Source of the DNA: Nitrospirota bacterium
GTDB lineage: Bacteria > Nitrospirota_A > Leptospirillia > Leptospirillales > Leptospirillaceae
DNA: 27,840 nt
Assembly: GCA_021795275.1 (NCBI GenBank)
Contig: JAJYPO010000009.1
Span: 1 to 27,840, forward strand
Direction of reading: 5' to 3'
Within the stretch, counting starts at the first letter, position 1, and every line of letters starts with the position of its first letter. Shown piece by piece: positions 7,030 through 14,745 of the stretch. A program made the position numbers and the translations under genes. The notes beneath the pieces were generated by a model. That model saw only the letters and a list, made by a program, of their open reading frames with translations, did not search any database and was not told the DNA's origin.

Positions 7030-7384
7030 GAAAAGAAACCTCGTTGAAGTATGGTGCCGGGCCATGAATGGTCACGAACACGTCGGCCCCGAAATCGGAT
7101 CTCATTTGACGATAACCGGGCCCCTGCTCGAGGTCAAGGGAGGGCAATCTCAGATCCATGGGGTCGGAGGCGACCTTCCAGTGAAAAAAGAAGCAGATCT
7201 TTGGCAATCCGCCCCGGTATCCGGACATCATTCTGGACGGTTTTTTCTCCTCTGAGAGACTGCCCACACGTCAGGCTTTACGGAGCTGGTGGCCGGGTGC
7301 CAAGGGACGACCAGAGTGGCACGCTCAAGGTCGTCAGCGTCGCAGGCGAATCGGCCAAGACAGGGAGGTAGCTCCCGAACAGAA
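7030..7384. other. Gap between the channel gene and msrB: msrBA promoter and leader, no convincing gene
   Basis: About 355 bases. It holds the msrBA promoter (7109-7137) and a leader of about 70 bases. A minus-strand frame (7267-6887) runs into msrB in another frame; it has no well-placed ribosome site and its tail is plainly an msrB shadow. I see no clear terminator for the channel gene that ends at 7385. Confidence 0.5.
7109..7137 (-). promoter_or_regulatory. Predicted sigma-70 promoter of msrB-msrA
   Basis: On the minus strand TTGACC (7137-7132) and TATCGT (7114-7109) are separated by 17 bases. The start near 7102 gives a leader of about 73 bases before the msrB ATG at 7029, which also argues that this ATG is the true start or close to it. 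Confidence 0.6.
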
Positions 7385-8644
7385 TTAGGAGCGACTTTCA
7401 TTTGTTGCCTCCTGGTCGCCCTGCATGCGTCTGTCGAGAAAGAGAGCCTTGCGGAGAAAGTTCTCCCCGTCGATTTTTTCGTTGTTCAAGGCCATGGCGA
7501 TCAGTTCGCCCCCGATCATTTCGGGGGAAAGGATCATGTCCGGAGAGACGGAACGGATTCGGGAGAAGCTGGCCCGGCTCCGGACGGAGACGATGGTCCG
7601 GGCCTTTGAGCCGATGTCCCGGGCGGCCAGGACCACAAAGGCGTTCTCCGCATCCTCCTCGAGGAGGGCTAGGATGGCCTGGGCCTCCAGGGCTCCGGCC
7701 TTCTTCAGGATGTCTCCGTCGGTGGGGTCTCCTTCCACCTGGTCAGCCCCCGTGAAGGGAGCATCCTCCAGAAGGCGGGGAACGATGAGCGTAACGGGAA
7801 GATGACGTGAGGAAAGTTCCTGAAAAACATGGCGGGCCAGGCTTCCGGTCCCGACCAGGATGTAGTGGTCCTTGCGTGGCATTTTCTGTTTCTCCGGGAT
7901 GAGAACCTTTTTGAGGCGTTCGTTGATGAGGGGAATGAGGACGGATGAAATGGAGGCGCTGAAGACGGTGATGCCGAAGATGACCATGCTCACCACAAAT
8001 AGCCGGGCGTCGTCCGTCTTTGGAACGATATCCCCGTATCCTACCGTCGCCATGGTGATCACGGCAAAATAAAAGGCGGTGACCAGTGAGGTGATGTGAG
8101 GGGTGAATCCCTTGCCCAGGATGAAGGATCCGAAGATCCCGTATCCCATGAGCAGGAGGATGCTGAGGAGGGAAAAGAAGGAACCGGTGGAGACGGTGGA
8201 CTGATCGAAGGACTTTCGTGCGAGGAGAAGCCCCGCCAGCAAAAGGAGAATGAATCCCAGATGGACAAAGGAAATGGGGCTCGTCCTCAGGAGGACCACG
8301 AGGGACAGTGCGGAAAAAAGGACGGTGACCACCCAGGCGAATCGGGAGCGGAGAAGGAGTCCGATGGACATGAAAAGCTGGACAAGGCCGATGACTGTCT
8401 GGGGGACCCCGCCCGGGATATGAAAGACAACCGGAAGATGGGCGAAGTCCTGGGCGGGCCCGAACGTCTGGAGATGCGTCTGGATGATGCGGATCTGGTC
8501 GAGGAGGGGAAGGACGTTCTTTAAGCCATAGAGTCCCACGATGCAGGCCAGAATGACGTGGGGGAAGAGCCGGGAGCCCCCGGGAGTCCTTTGGAGGCGT
8601 CGTTCAAACCACTCCCGGACCCGGGCAATGCTCCTCTTGTTCAC
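7385..8644 (-). CDS. Kch-like potassium channel with six helices and RCK/TrkA-N domain
   Basis: A 419-residue voltage-gated-type potassium channel. Six hydrophobic helices lie at about residues 27-48, 72-98, 103-120, 126-143, 155-177 and 214-237. The pore loop between the last two carries the selectivity filter T-V-G-Y-G-D at 200-205. A cytoplasmic RCK (TrkA-N) domain of about 125 residues begins near residue 258 (DHYILVGTGSLARHVF); its glycine motif is degenerate, as in E. coli Kch. The third and fourth helices do not show a regular arginine ladder, so voltage sensing is doubtful. I chose the GTG at 8644 because AGGGGAG lies 5 bases upstream; a TTG at 8665 would add 7 residues. It may help set potassium balance and membrane potential. 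Confidence 0.9.
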   Translation of the reverse strand: MNKRSIARVREWFERRLQRTPGGSRLFPHVILACIVGLYGLKNVLPLLDQIRIIQTHLQTFGPAQDFAHLPVVFHIPGGVPQTVIGLVQLFMSIGLLLRSRFAWVVTVLFSALSLVVLLRTSPISFVHLGFILLLLAGLLLARKSFDQSTVSTGSFFSLLSILLLMGYGIFGSFILGKGFTPHITSLVTAFYFAVITMATVGYGDIVPKTDDARLFVVSMVIFGITVFSASISSVLIPLINERLKKVLIPEKQKMPRKDHYILVGTGSLARHVFQELSSRHLPVTLIVPRLLEDAPFTGADQVEGDPTDGDILKKAGALEAQAILALLEEDAENAFVVLAARDIGSKARTIVSVRSRASFSRIRSVSPDMILSPEMIGGELIAMALNNEKIDGENFLRKALFLDRRMQGDQEATNESRS

Positions 8645-8669
8645 CTTTGCTCCCCTATGGTCCAATCTT

Positions 8670-8678
8670 TGGTATCAT
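8670..8678 (+). promoter_or_regulatory. Possible extended -10 promoter for the YvlD-like/Crp operon
   Basis: TGGTATCAT matches an extended -10 element (TGn then TATCAT at 8673-8678). No convincing -35 box is seen. It sits in the divergent gap, 88 bases before the ATG at 8766. Confidence 0.35.
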
Positions 8679-8765
8679 GAAACGAATGTGCGTCGAAAAA
8701 CGATAGACGATCCGGTTTCCGTAGGCAAGGAGTTCGACCGGATCCAGAGGAAAAGGCGGAATGGC

Positions 8766-9110
8766 ATGCTCATGATTCTTCTCAGGCTCCTTGTGAATGC
8801 CCTTATCATCTTTGCCGTTTCACGAATGGTCCGTGGGGTTGAGATCCGGGGTTTCCCGACCGCCATCGCGGTCGCGGTGGTCCTCGGCTTCATCAACATA
8901 CTGGTTCGTCCGCTCCTGGTCATCCTGACCCTTCCAATCACCCTCCTGACGCTGGGGCTTTTCATCTTTGTCCTGAACGCCCTGCTCCTGTGGGCCGTTT
9001 CGGCGGTCGTCCCCGGCTTCGAGATCCGGACGTTCACCGCGGCCCTTCTGGCGGCTTTTCTCATCAGTCTGGGAAGTCTTCTTGCATCCCTTCTGTTTCC
9101 CAAGGTATAG
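8766..9110 (+). CDS. YvlD-type small membrane protein (phage holin 4_2-like family)
   Basis: A 114-residue hydrophobic protein with four predicted helices (about 3-22, 32-54, 58-83 and 90-112). The layout and the segment GFINILVRPLLVILTLPITLLTLGLF, here broken by short turns, are typical of the YvlD family often labelled mycobacteriophage holin-like. Despite that label the family is chromosomal and its function is poorly known; membrane stress roles have been proposed. The ATG at 8766 has AGGCGG 6 bases upstream. A second ATG lies 6 bases further on. The frame stays open upstream to 8541, but that part overlaps the divergent channel gene and is not hydrophobic. It ends 2 bases before the regulator gene, so the two are co-transcribed. 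Confidence 0.82.
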   Translation: MLMILLRLLVNALIIFAVSRMVRGVEIRGFPTAIAVAVVLGFINILVRPLLVILTLPITLLTLGLFIFVLNALLLWAVSAVVPGFEIRTFTAALLAAFLISLGSLLASLLFPKV

Positions 9111-9112
9111 GA

Positions 9113-9796
9113 ATGAGCCCCTCCCCCATGCCGGTATTCAGGGACTGGATGACCGCCACAAAGCCCGACCGGGAGGTCGAACTGAAGCGCAAGGGTGAAA
9201 GCCTCTTCCTGCAGGGCGATCCTTCAGACTACTTCTATGTCGTGACGGAAGGACGCATCCTTTTCGTCAAGGAAAGTCCCTTCGGGACGCCCATCGTTCT
9301 GGAGAGGCTTCTTCCCGGCGATTTTGTCGCCGGGTTCGCCGTTATCTTCGATTTCCCCTACCCGGCCGGGGCGATTGGGGACTGTCCGTCGAAGGCCGTC
9401 GGATATGCCAAGAAAAATCTTCACGTAGCCCTCGAACGTGACAGGGAGCTTCGGAGGGAGGTCAACACTGAACTCGGAGACCGGTTCCGGATGTACCAGT
9501 CCCGCCTGCTTTATGCCCACATGCCGATCGAGGTCCGGCTTTCACAGGCCTTGGTGGCACTTTCCGGACGGAGCACCGATTCTCCACCCTTCACGCACAC
9601 TGCGATCGGCTATCGGGACTCGATCGCCATCACCCGGACCGTTTTGGCCCAGATGTGCCTGACCACGGTGGAAACGGCCATTCGGGTCACCCGCATGTGG
9701 GAGAAAACCGGAAAGCTCGACCTGTCCAGAAAAGGCATCGTCCGGATCGTCGATCCGGCATTCTTCGAGGGGATCGTCCGCGGACATTCGTTGTAG
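9113..9796 (+). CDS. Crp/Fnr-family transcriptional regulator
   Basis: A 227-residue regulator. The N-terminal cyclic-nucleotide-binding-like beta barrel (about residues 22-115) shows G-E-S-L-F-L-Q-G-D-P, Y-F-Y-V-V-T-E-G and L-L-P-G-D-F-V-A-G. A dimer helix (about 118-150) precedes a winged helix-turn-helix (about 150-220) with the recognition segment LTTVETAIRVTRMWEKTGK. The arginine-serine phosphate-binding motif of cAMP-binding Crp is not evident, nor are the Fnr iron-sulfur cysteines, so the signal is unknown. The ATG at 9113 starts 2 bases after the YvlD-type gene; AAGG lies about 8 bases upstream. It may control that gene or the adjacent channel, but no operator was identified. Confidence 0.9.
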   Translation: MSPSPMPVFRDWMTATKPDREVELKRKGESLFLQGDPSDYFYVVTEGRILFVKESPFGTPIVLERLLPGDFVAGFAVIFDFPYPAGAIGDCPSKAVGYAKKNLHVALERDRELRREVNTELGDRFRMYQSRLLYAHMPIEVRLSQALVALSGRSTDSPPFTHTAIGYRDSIAITRTVLAQMCLTTVETAIRVTRMWEKTGKLDLSRKGIVRIVDPAFFEGIVRGHSL

Positions 9797-9808
9797 CTTT
9801 AAGACCCT

Positions 9809-9979
9809 CTACCCCTCCTCAGGTCCGTACTCTCCTCCGTTGCATGCCACGCATATGAAATCCCCATCAAGCCAGCGCATCGGCTTTCCACAAACAGAAC
9901 ACGCTTTTTTCTTCATCGTTTCAAGGACCATGTCGTCCTGGACATCGATATCTTTTTTTTGAGGTTTTCCGGTAGTCAT
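9809..9979 (-). CDS. Small zinc-ribbon protein (56 aa), paralogue of the one at 4862-5035
   Basis: A 56-residue product read from an ATG with an excellent ribosome site (AGGAGGG about 8 bases upstream). A polar, lysine-rich head (TTGKPQKKDIDVQDDM) leads into two Cys pairs, C27-S-V-C30 and C43-V-A-C46. The tail reads CNGGEYGPEEG. Aligned with the 4862-5035 product, it shares the Cys-pair spacing, D-G-D-F-(I/V)-C before the second pair, and C-N-G-G-x-Y-G-P-E-x-G at the end, while the heads are unrelated. It starts 49 bases after the comEC stop on the same strand and may be the last gene of that transcript. A run of eight A bases in codons 7-9 is a possible slippage site. Zinc binding is inferred; function is unknown. 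Confidence 0.83.
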   Translation of the reverse strand: MTTGKPQKKDIDVQDDMVLETMKKKACSVCGKPMRWLDGDFICVACNGGEYGPEEG

Positions 9980-10028
9980 CGCTTTGCCCTCCTTGGATTA
10001 TGGAGAAAGACTCAAGACCCAACTGCCC

Positions 10029-11708
10029 TCATTGTACATCTTCCGGCCGCTTTTTGCCTTCCTGGTGCGCTTCGAGAAGACGGATCAGGTTGCCCCGTTC
10101 CCTTCCGGGCCTGTATTGGGGAGGCCCTGCGGGGCTGGTTGTAAGAGCCGGCGCATACGGGCCTTTTTCCGGGGGTGCGGGAAGAATGAGAGCGATGATG
10201 AGAAGAACGAGCAGGGGGGGAGCGGACAGCCGGATCGAGGGTGAGGCTTTAAGCATCAGAAGGAAGACGGCCATATAAAACAGGAGGACCAGCAGGGGGG
10301 ATGCCCCCGGTACCTTCAACGCGCTTCCGGGGAGATCGGCAAAGCCGGCGACCAGTCCGAGAACGGAATGGGAGAGGGCCCCGGTCAGGAGAGTCAGGAT
10401 CAGGGGCGTGTGGGGAAGGACCATTCTCAGCAAGAGGTCGAAAAATCCCAGAGGAAGAAGCATGTCTCCCGCAAGCGGGACGAGGATGGGGTTGGCGATG
10501 ATCCCGGCCGGACTTGCGCTCCTGAAGACAAGTGCAAGAAGGGGCGTCGTAAACAGCGTGATCAATACCCCCGATCGAAGGGTTTGGCGAAAAGAGTCCC
10601 CCCCTTTTCCTTTTTTGGCATTTTTAGACGGGACTGCTTGCCCCAGGACCAGGGCCCACAGGGCCAGGAGAGAAAGAAGAAAGGAAAGGGAGCGGGCCAG
10701 GGAGGGGACAACGATCAGCATGATCAGGGTTGAAAGGCCCAGTATTTCTTGGAAGGTAAGGTCGACAAAGAAAATTTTAAACAATGAGACGAGGAAAAAG
10801 GCAAGGAATGCCCGGGCCGCGGCGGGGGGAAGGCCGATCATCAGCGTGTAGAGTCCCAGAAGGGGAAGAACCGGGAGAATAAGAGCCCGGGAAAGAGGAA
10901 GCCGGACGGAGAGTGTTCGCAGCAGAGGAAGCGGGAGGAGGCGGAGGATCAGCAAAAAAGATCCCCCCAGGAAGAGGGCCAGGAGCGTCATGTGTTCACC
11001 TGAAACGGACAGGAGATGGGAGATCCCGGCCTGCCGGAAGTCCGACAGGGAGTCCGGGGGGAGAAATCGGGTGTCCGAAAGGACGAGGGCCGCGAGAAGG
11101 CCGGCCGTGTCAGAAGGATAGTCAAGGCTGAGAGATCGGGAAAGCGTCCCGGAGAGAGCGTCGATTCTTCGGAAGAGACGGCTTGTGGGAGAGGAGCCCG
11201 GATAGATTGTGAGAGGGCTGCTGTCTGCAATACGGTAGGCGGCGCGTTCGCGGGCCATGGGGAAACCACCGGGCGGGAGGGGGAAGGGGGTGATCTCCCC
11301 TTCCATACAGTCCCCCCGTACCACCGGATCAACCGGGAGACGTCCGGCCGGGATGAAGATGCGAAATCGAGCGGATCCTGGAAAAGGCGGACCTTGCACT
11401 TTTCCCGAGACCCATAACCCGGCTTTGGTCGGATCGGGTATGGAATCAAGACAAAATTCGATAAGACGCGGATCTCGGACGGATTGCGGTACCCCGGCCG
11501 GAGGAAGGATGAAGAGTCCTCCCACAAAGCTTCCGGCCAGAATGAGGGTTAGAAGGCGGGGGGAGGCCGAGACATTCGCGAGTGTCAGTGCGAATGTCGT
11601 GGCCCCGAGAAGGAGGAGCGTCGAGACAGGAAAATACGGGAAGAAGGCGGAGAGGAAAAGCCCTGCCGTGCTCACGACAGACGCGGGAAAACAATCTCGG
11701 ATCGTCAA
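10029..11708 (-). CDS. comEC: ComEC/Rec2-type DNA-uptake channel protein, without a nuclease-like C-terminal domain
   Basis: A 559-residue polytopic protein of the ComEC/Rec2 family, which carries single-stranded DNA across the inner membrane in natural transformation. The competence-domain signature FRQAGISHLLSVSGEH (about residues 227-242) and the P-P-A-A-A-R-A-F-L segment of the core helices are clear; about ten helices follow. Before them lies an OB-fold-like soluble stretch (about 90-170). The family often ends in a metallo-beta-lactamase-like domain, but here the protein stops after the last helix and a short basic tail (GKKRPEDVQ), so that domain is absent. The start is uncertain: the TTG at 11708 gives the full N-terminal helices but has no good ribosome site. 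It follows glmM by 19 bases. No other competence genes are in view. Confidence 0.85.
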   Translation of the reverse strand: MTIRDCFPASVVSTAGLFLSAFFPYFPVSTLLLLGATTFALTLANVSASPRLLTLILAGSFVGGLFILPPAGVPQSVRDPRLIEFCLDSIPDPTKAGLWVSGKVQGPPFPGSARFRIFIPAGRLPVDPVVRGDCMEGEITPFPLPPGGFPMARERAAYRIADSSPLTIYPGSSPTSRLFRRIDALSGTLSRSLSLDYPSDTAGLLAALVLSDTRFLPPDSLSDFRQAGISHLLSVSGEHMTLLALFLGGSFLLILRLLPLPLLRTLSVRLPLSRALILPVLPLLGLYTLMIGLPPAAARAFLAFFLVSLFKIFFVDLTFQEILGLSTLIMLIVVPSLARSLSFLLSLLALWALVLGQAVPSKNAKKGKGGDSFRQTLRSGVLITLFTTPLLALVFRSASPAGIIANPILVPLAGDMLLPLGFFDLLLRMVLPHTPLILTLLTGALSHSVLGLVAGFADLPGSALKVPGASPLLVLLFYMAVFLLMLKASPSIRLSAPPLLVLLIIALILPAPPEKGPYAPALTTSPAGPPQYRPGRERGNLIRLLEAHQEGKKRPEDVQ

Positions 11709-11727
11709 TGTGCGGAAGACACGATCT

Positions 11728-13110
11728 CTAGCGGTGAGGGGAAAGCGCGGCGAAGTCCCGGGTTGCCGCCTCTTCCAGCGCCTCCATCATGCGCTCGAGC
11801 TTTTTGGTGTCCGGTCCTTCAAGCATGATGCGTATGGCCATCTCCGTCCCGGAATACCTGAGAAGAAGGCGTCCATGGCCTTCAGCCAGCGTCTTGTCCA
11901 CTTCAGCCCTCGCTTTTGAGAGGGAAGGGAGGGTTTCGATCGGCGGCTTGGCCGGGACGGGGATTGTCTTGAGCATCTGGGGATAGGGCTCCATGACACG
12001 GGAGGCGTCGTCCAGGGAAACCCCGTCGAGGGAGAGGATGGAGAGAAGCTGGAGCGTGGTAAGGAGTCCGTCTCCGGTGGAGTGGAAGTCCCTGAAAATG
12101 ATATGGCCGGATTGCTCTCCTCCGAAGGAAAGCTCCAGGCGGTCCAGTTCTTCGAGGATATACCGGTCTCCGACCTGGGTCTTCCTCAGGTTGATTCCGT
12201 GGCTTTTCATGGATTCTTCGAGCGCCAGGTTGCTCATGACAGTCGTGACCAGCGTGTCCCCGGAGAGACGTCCTTCCCTCTTCAGGAAGGGTGCGACGAT
12301 CGCCATGATCCGGTCACCGTCGAGGATCTTGCCGGTGCCCGTCACGAAGAGGGCCCGGTCGGCGTCTCCGTCGAGGGCCACTCCCAGGTCGGCACCCGTC
12401 TCGACCACCCTTTTGGCCAGGTTTTCCGGATAAAGGGCTCCGCAATTGTCGTTGATGTTGACACCGTCAGGGTTATCGGCCATCGTGATGACCTCGGCTC
12501 CAAGTTCCCTCAAGGCCATCGGGGCCACTTTGTAGGCGCCTCCGTTCGCCATGTCGGCCACGATCCGGATGCCGTCGAACTTCTGTTTTCGGGGAAGGGT
12601 GTTCTTTACGAACTCGACATAGCGCCCTTCCGCCCCGGAAAGACGGGAGACCTTGCCGATCAGGGCCCCGGTCGGCCGGATGTGGTCGATCTCCGGGTCT
12701 GTCACGAGGCGCTCGATACGGTCTTCGAGTTCGTCGGGAAGCTTCAGGCCCTCAGAGGAAAAAAACTTGATTCCATTATCGTCGTAGGGGTTGTGGGACG
12801 CCGAAATCATGATCCCGGCGTCCGCGCGGAGGCTTCTGGTCAGAAAGGCGATGCCCGGGGTGGTGAATGGGCCAACCAGGATGACATTGACGCCCATCGA
12901 GGTGATCCCGGATGTGAGGGCCATCTCAAGCATGTAACCGGAGATCCGGGTATCTTTTCCGATGACGATATGGTGTTCCTCTCCGGCCCGGACAAAGAGG
13001 TGGGCCGCCGCACGACCCAGTCGGTAGGCCATCTCGCCTGTGATCGGATGGACATTGGCGCGTCCGCGGATTCCGTCAGTTCCGAAGAGTCTGTGCCGTG
13101 TCTTGCTCAT
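11728..13110 (-). CDS. glmM: Phosphoglucosamine mutase
   Basis: GlmM converts glucosamine-6-phosphate to glucosamine-1-phosphate, on the path to UDP-GlcNAc, peptidoglycan and lipopolysaccharide. The product is 460 residues, slightly above the usual 445. It begins with LFGTDGIRG, has the phosphoserine loop I-S-A-S-H-N-P with Ser105, the magnesium loop D-G-D-A-D-R at 247-252, and the phosphate-binding R-Y-S-G-T-E near the C-terminus. The ATG at 13110 has GGGGAGGG about 4 bases upstream; the frame is open for 30 codons further but those residues are not homologous. It lies 67 bases after the YbbR-domain gene, the classic cdaA-cdaR-glmM order. In that arrangement GlmM is known to bind and restrain CdaA. 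Confidence 0.96.
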   Translation of the reverse strand: MSKTRHRLFGTDGIRGRANVHPITGEMAYRLGRAAAHLFVRAGEEHHIVIGKDTRISGYMLEMALTSGITSMGVNVILVGPFTTPGIAFLTRSLRADAGIMISASHNPYDDNGIKFFSSEGLKLPDELEDRIERLVTDPEIDHIRPTGALIGKVSRLSGAEGRYVEFVKNTLPRKQKFDGIRIVADMANGGAYKVAPMALRELGAEVITMADNPDGVNINDNCGALYPENLAKRVVETGADLGVALDGDADRALFVTGTGKILDGDRIMAIVAPFLKREGRLSGDTLVTTVMSNLALEESMKSHGINLRKTQVGDRYILEELDRLELSFGGEQSGHIIFRDFHSTGDGLLTTLQLLSILSLDGVSLDDASRVMEPYPQMLKTIPVPAKPPIETLPSLSKARAEVDKTLAEGHGRLLLRYSGTEMAIRIMLEGPDTKKLERMMEALEEAATRDFAALSPHR

Positions 13111-13177
13111 GATCCCTCCCCATTCATTTATGGCTGGATTTTCGCCATCATAACAGAATTTTCCCTTGGACCGAAAG

Positions 13178-13870
13178 CTATCGTCCCTTCGCCGGAGCAA
13201 GCGACCCGGTAGAAGTGATCTCGACGGACACGGTCAAGGGGGAAAGAAGTCGTATGCGCGCATTGTCGGGAATGGCAACCGCCACATTGAAGGTCTGGGC
13301 ACGGTTTCCGGAAAGAAGGGAAAGCTCGATCGGCCGGGTCTTCAGAAAATGAATGGAGGCCAGGTTGGTCCTGTCCCCCTCTATCAGGGCCTGGTCCGGA
13401 ATCATTCGGACCCGAAGCGGCGCGATCCTGTGGCGGGTTTCTCCGATGAAGAGCGGTAAAATCCGGACCATCTTCCGGGAGAGCGGCATGAGGTTGATCG
13501 AGACCTTCTCGGGGGCGAACCGGACGACGGAAACACCCGTTGGGAGGGACAGAGTCGAGTTGTCGAGGCGAAGAGTCGTGAGGCCGGGCCCCAGAGAATG
13601 GCCATCGAGAATGATCGAGAGGCTCTCCGCATGGATCTGTCTCCCGAATCCTGGCGGTCCTTCCAGTGTGAGGGTGACGCGGTCGGGAAGGGACTTGAGC
13701 AGTTCGAGGTGCGGAGGGAGCTTGACGACAGTCACGGGAACGGTCAGGGAAAAGTATTCCCTGCCCGTCCGGCTTATGTGGAACCAGAGGGCCAGCGAAA
13801 GAATCAATGCAAGGAGCTTGAGCGGCAGGTTCCGCTCCAGGGATCGCCGTAAAGAGTCCCACCGGATCAT
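13178..13870 (-). CDS. YbbR-domain protein (CdaR-like)
   Basis: A 230-residue protein with one N-terminal anchor helix (about 16-34, LKLLALILSLALWFHI) and an outer part made of YbbR-type beta domains (about 40-120 and 125-220), recognisable by repeated L-P-x-x-x and S-x-x-P-x-x-V-x-V patterns. In Gram-positive bacteria the matching protein, CdaR, binds CdaA and tunes cyclic di-AMP synthesis. Its ATG overlaps the cdaA stop by 4 bases (ATGA), so translation is coupled. It is shorter than Gram-positive CdaR, which has three or four YbbR repeats. Family assignment rests on position, topology and repeat pattern. Confidence 0.85.
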   Translation of the reverse strand: MIRWDSLRRSLERNLPLKLLALILSLALWFHISRTGREYFSLTVPVTVVKLPPHLELLKSLPDRVTLTLEGPPGFGRQIHAESLSIILDGHSLGPGLTTLRLDNSTLSLPTGVSVVRFAPEKVSINLMPLSRKMVRILPLFIGETRHRIAPLRVRMIPDQALIEGDRTNLASIHFLKTRPIELSLLSGNRAQTFNVAVAIPDNARIRLLSPLTVSVEITSTGSLAPAKGR

Positions 13871-14745
13871 GGTCGATTCCTTGATGACGGCCCACCCGGC
13901 CTCAGGAGGTCAGAAAGTCCGGGGATGAGGGAGATTGAGGCATAGAAGCGTTTGCGCAAGGATTGCATTCTCCGGTTCTTGGGGAGACGGGCTTCTTTCC
14001 GGAAGAGGCGGGTGAGCGTCTGCCTCAAGAGGATCATGTCCGTCTGGGGGGTGACCCGTCCGGCGACGACGAGGGAAATCTGGGAGGTCTCCTCTGAAAC
14101 GACGAGAGCGACGGCATCGGTTTCCTCCGTTATGCCGATGGCCGCCCGGTGGCGGGTCCCGTATTGCCGGGAGAGGTCGGAAGAAAGGGAGATAGGCAAA
14201 AAACATCCCGCAGTCGAGATCCTGTTCTTGCGGATGATGGCCGCTCCGTCGTGGATGGGCGAGTAGGGGAGGAAGAGACTGACCAGAAGTTCGTTGGTTA
14301 TGACGGCATCGAGTGGAACCCCGACCTCGACGATCTCGGAAAGGTCGGTGTTTCGCTCGAGGACGATGATTCCCCCGATTCCCCGCCGACTGAGGCTCTG
14401 AAGGGCCTTCACGAGCTCCTCGATGTCAAGGGTGGAGTCGCCCAGGGGAATCCCCAGCAGAAGCGGACTTTTTCCCACACGAGCCAAGGCCTTGCGGATT
14501 TCGGGCTGAAAAAGGATCAGCAGGGCCAGGACGATCTGGGACCAGAAGCTCGTGATCAGCCAGTTGAGGGTAAAGAGCTTGAGCCATCCCGAAACGAAAA
14601 AAACGAGAAGGAAGACCAGCACACCGATGACCATCTGGAAGGCCCGGGTGCCGCGAATGAGAAGAAGGATCTGGTAAAAGATGAACCAGACGGCGAGAAT
14701 GTCGAGGACATTCCGCCAGAGACTCCACGATGCGAGACTATTCAC
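13867..14745 (-). CDS. cdaA: Membrane diadenylate cyclase (DisA_N domain)
   Basis: CdaA makes cyclic di-AMP from two ATP molecules. The product is 292 residues. Three transmembrane helices (about 10-30, 37-57 and 62-80) precede the DisA_N catalytic domain (about 95-245). Its metal and nucleotide motif S-P-I-H-D-G-A has D-G-A at 166-168, and the second motif R-H-R at 198-200 is followed by A-A-I-G. A C-terminal basic tail of about 45 residues is extra. The GTG start at 14745 has GGGAGG about 6 bases upstream and overlaps the folP end by 8 bases. It is followed by the YbbR-domain gene and glmM, the conserved cda module. Cyclic di-AMP usually controls potassium uptake and osmotic balance. Confidence 0.95.
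   Translation of the reverse strand: MNSLASWSLWRNVLDILAVWFIFYQILLLIRGTRAFQMVIGVLVFLLVFFVSGWLKLFTLNWLITSFWSQIVLALLILFQPEIRKALARVGKSPLLLGIPLGDSTLDIEELVKALQSLSRRGIGGIIVLERNTDLSEIVEVGVPLDAVITNELLVSLFLPYSPIHDGAAIIRKNRISTAGCFLPISLSSDLSRQYGTRHRAAIGITEETDAVALVVSEETSQISLVVAGRVTPQTDMILLRQTLTRLFRKEARLPKNRRMQSLRKRFYASISLIPGLSDLLRPGGPSSRNRP

Noticed and set aside
6887..7267. Minus-strand 126-codon frame upstream of and overlapping msrB
   Set aside because: No well-placed ribosome site; its second half is msrB in another frame and the msrBA promoter lies inside it. Its middle part looks mildly coding but not enough to call.
7295..7335. Small inverted repeats (GTGCCA/TGGCAC and GACGACC/GGTCGTC) after the channel gene
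   Set aside because: The two pairs interleave and cannot form one stable stem, and no T run follows.
9776..9785. Perfect palindrome GTCCGCGGAC at the end of the Crp-type gene
   Set aside because: It has no loop and no T tract and lies inside the coding sequence, so it is neither a terminator nor a supported operator.
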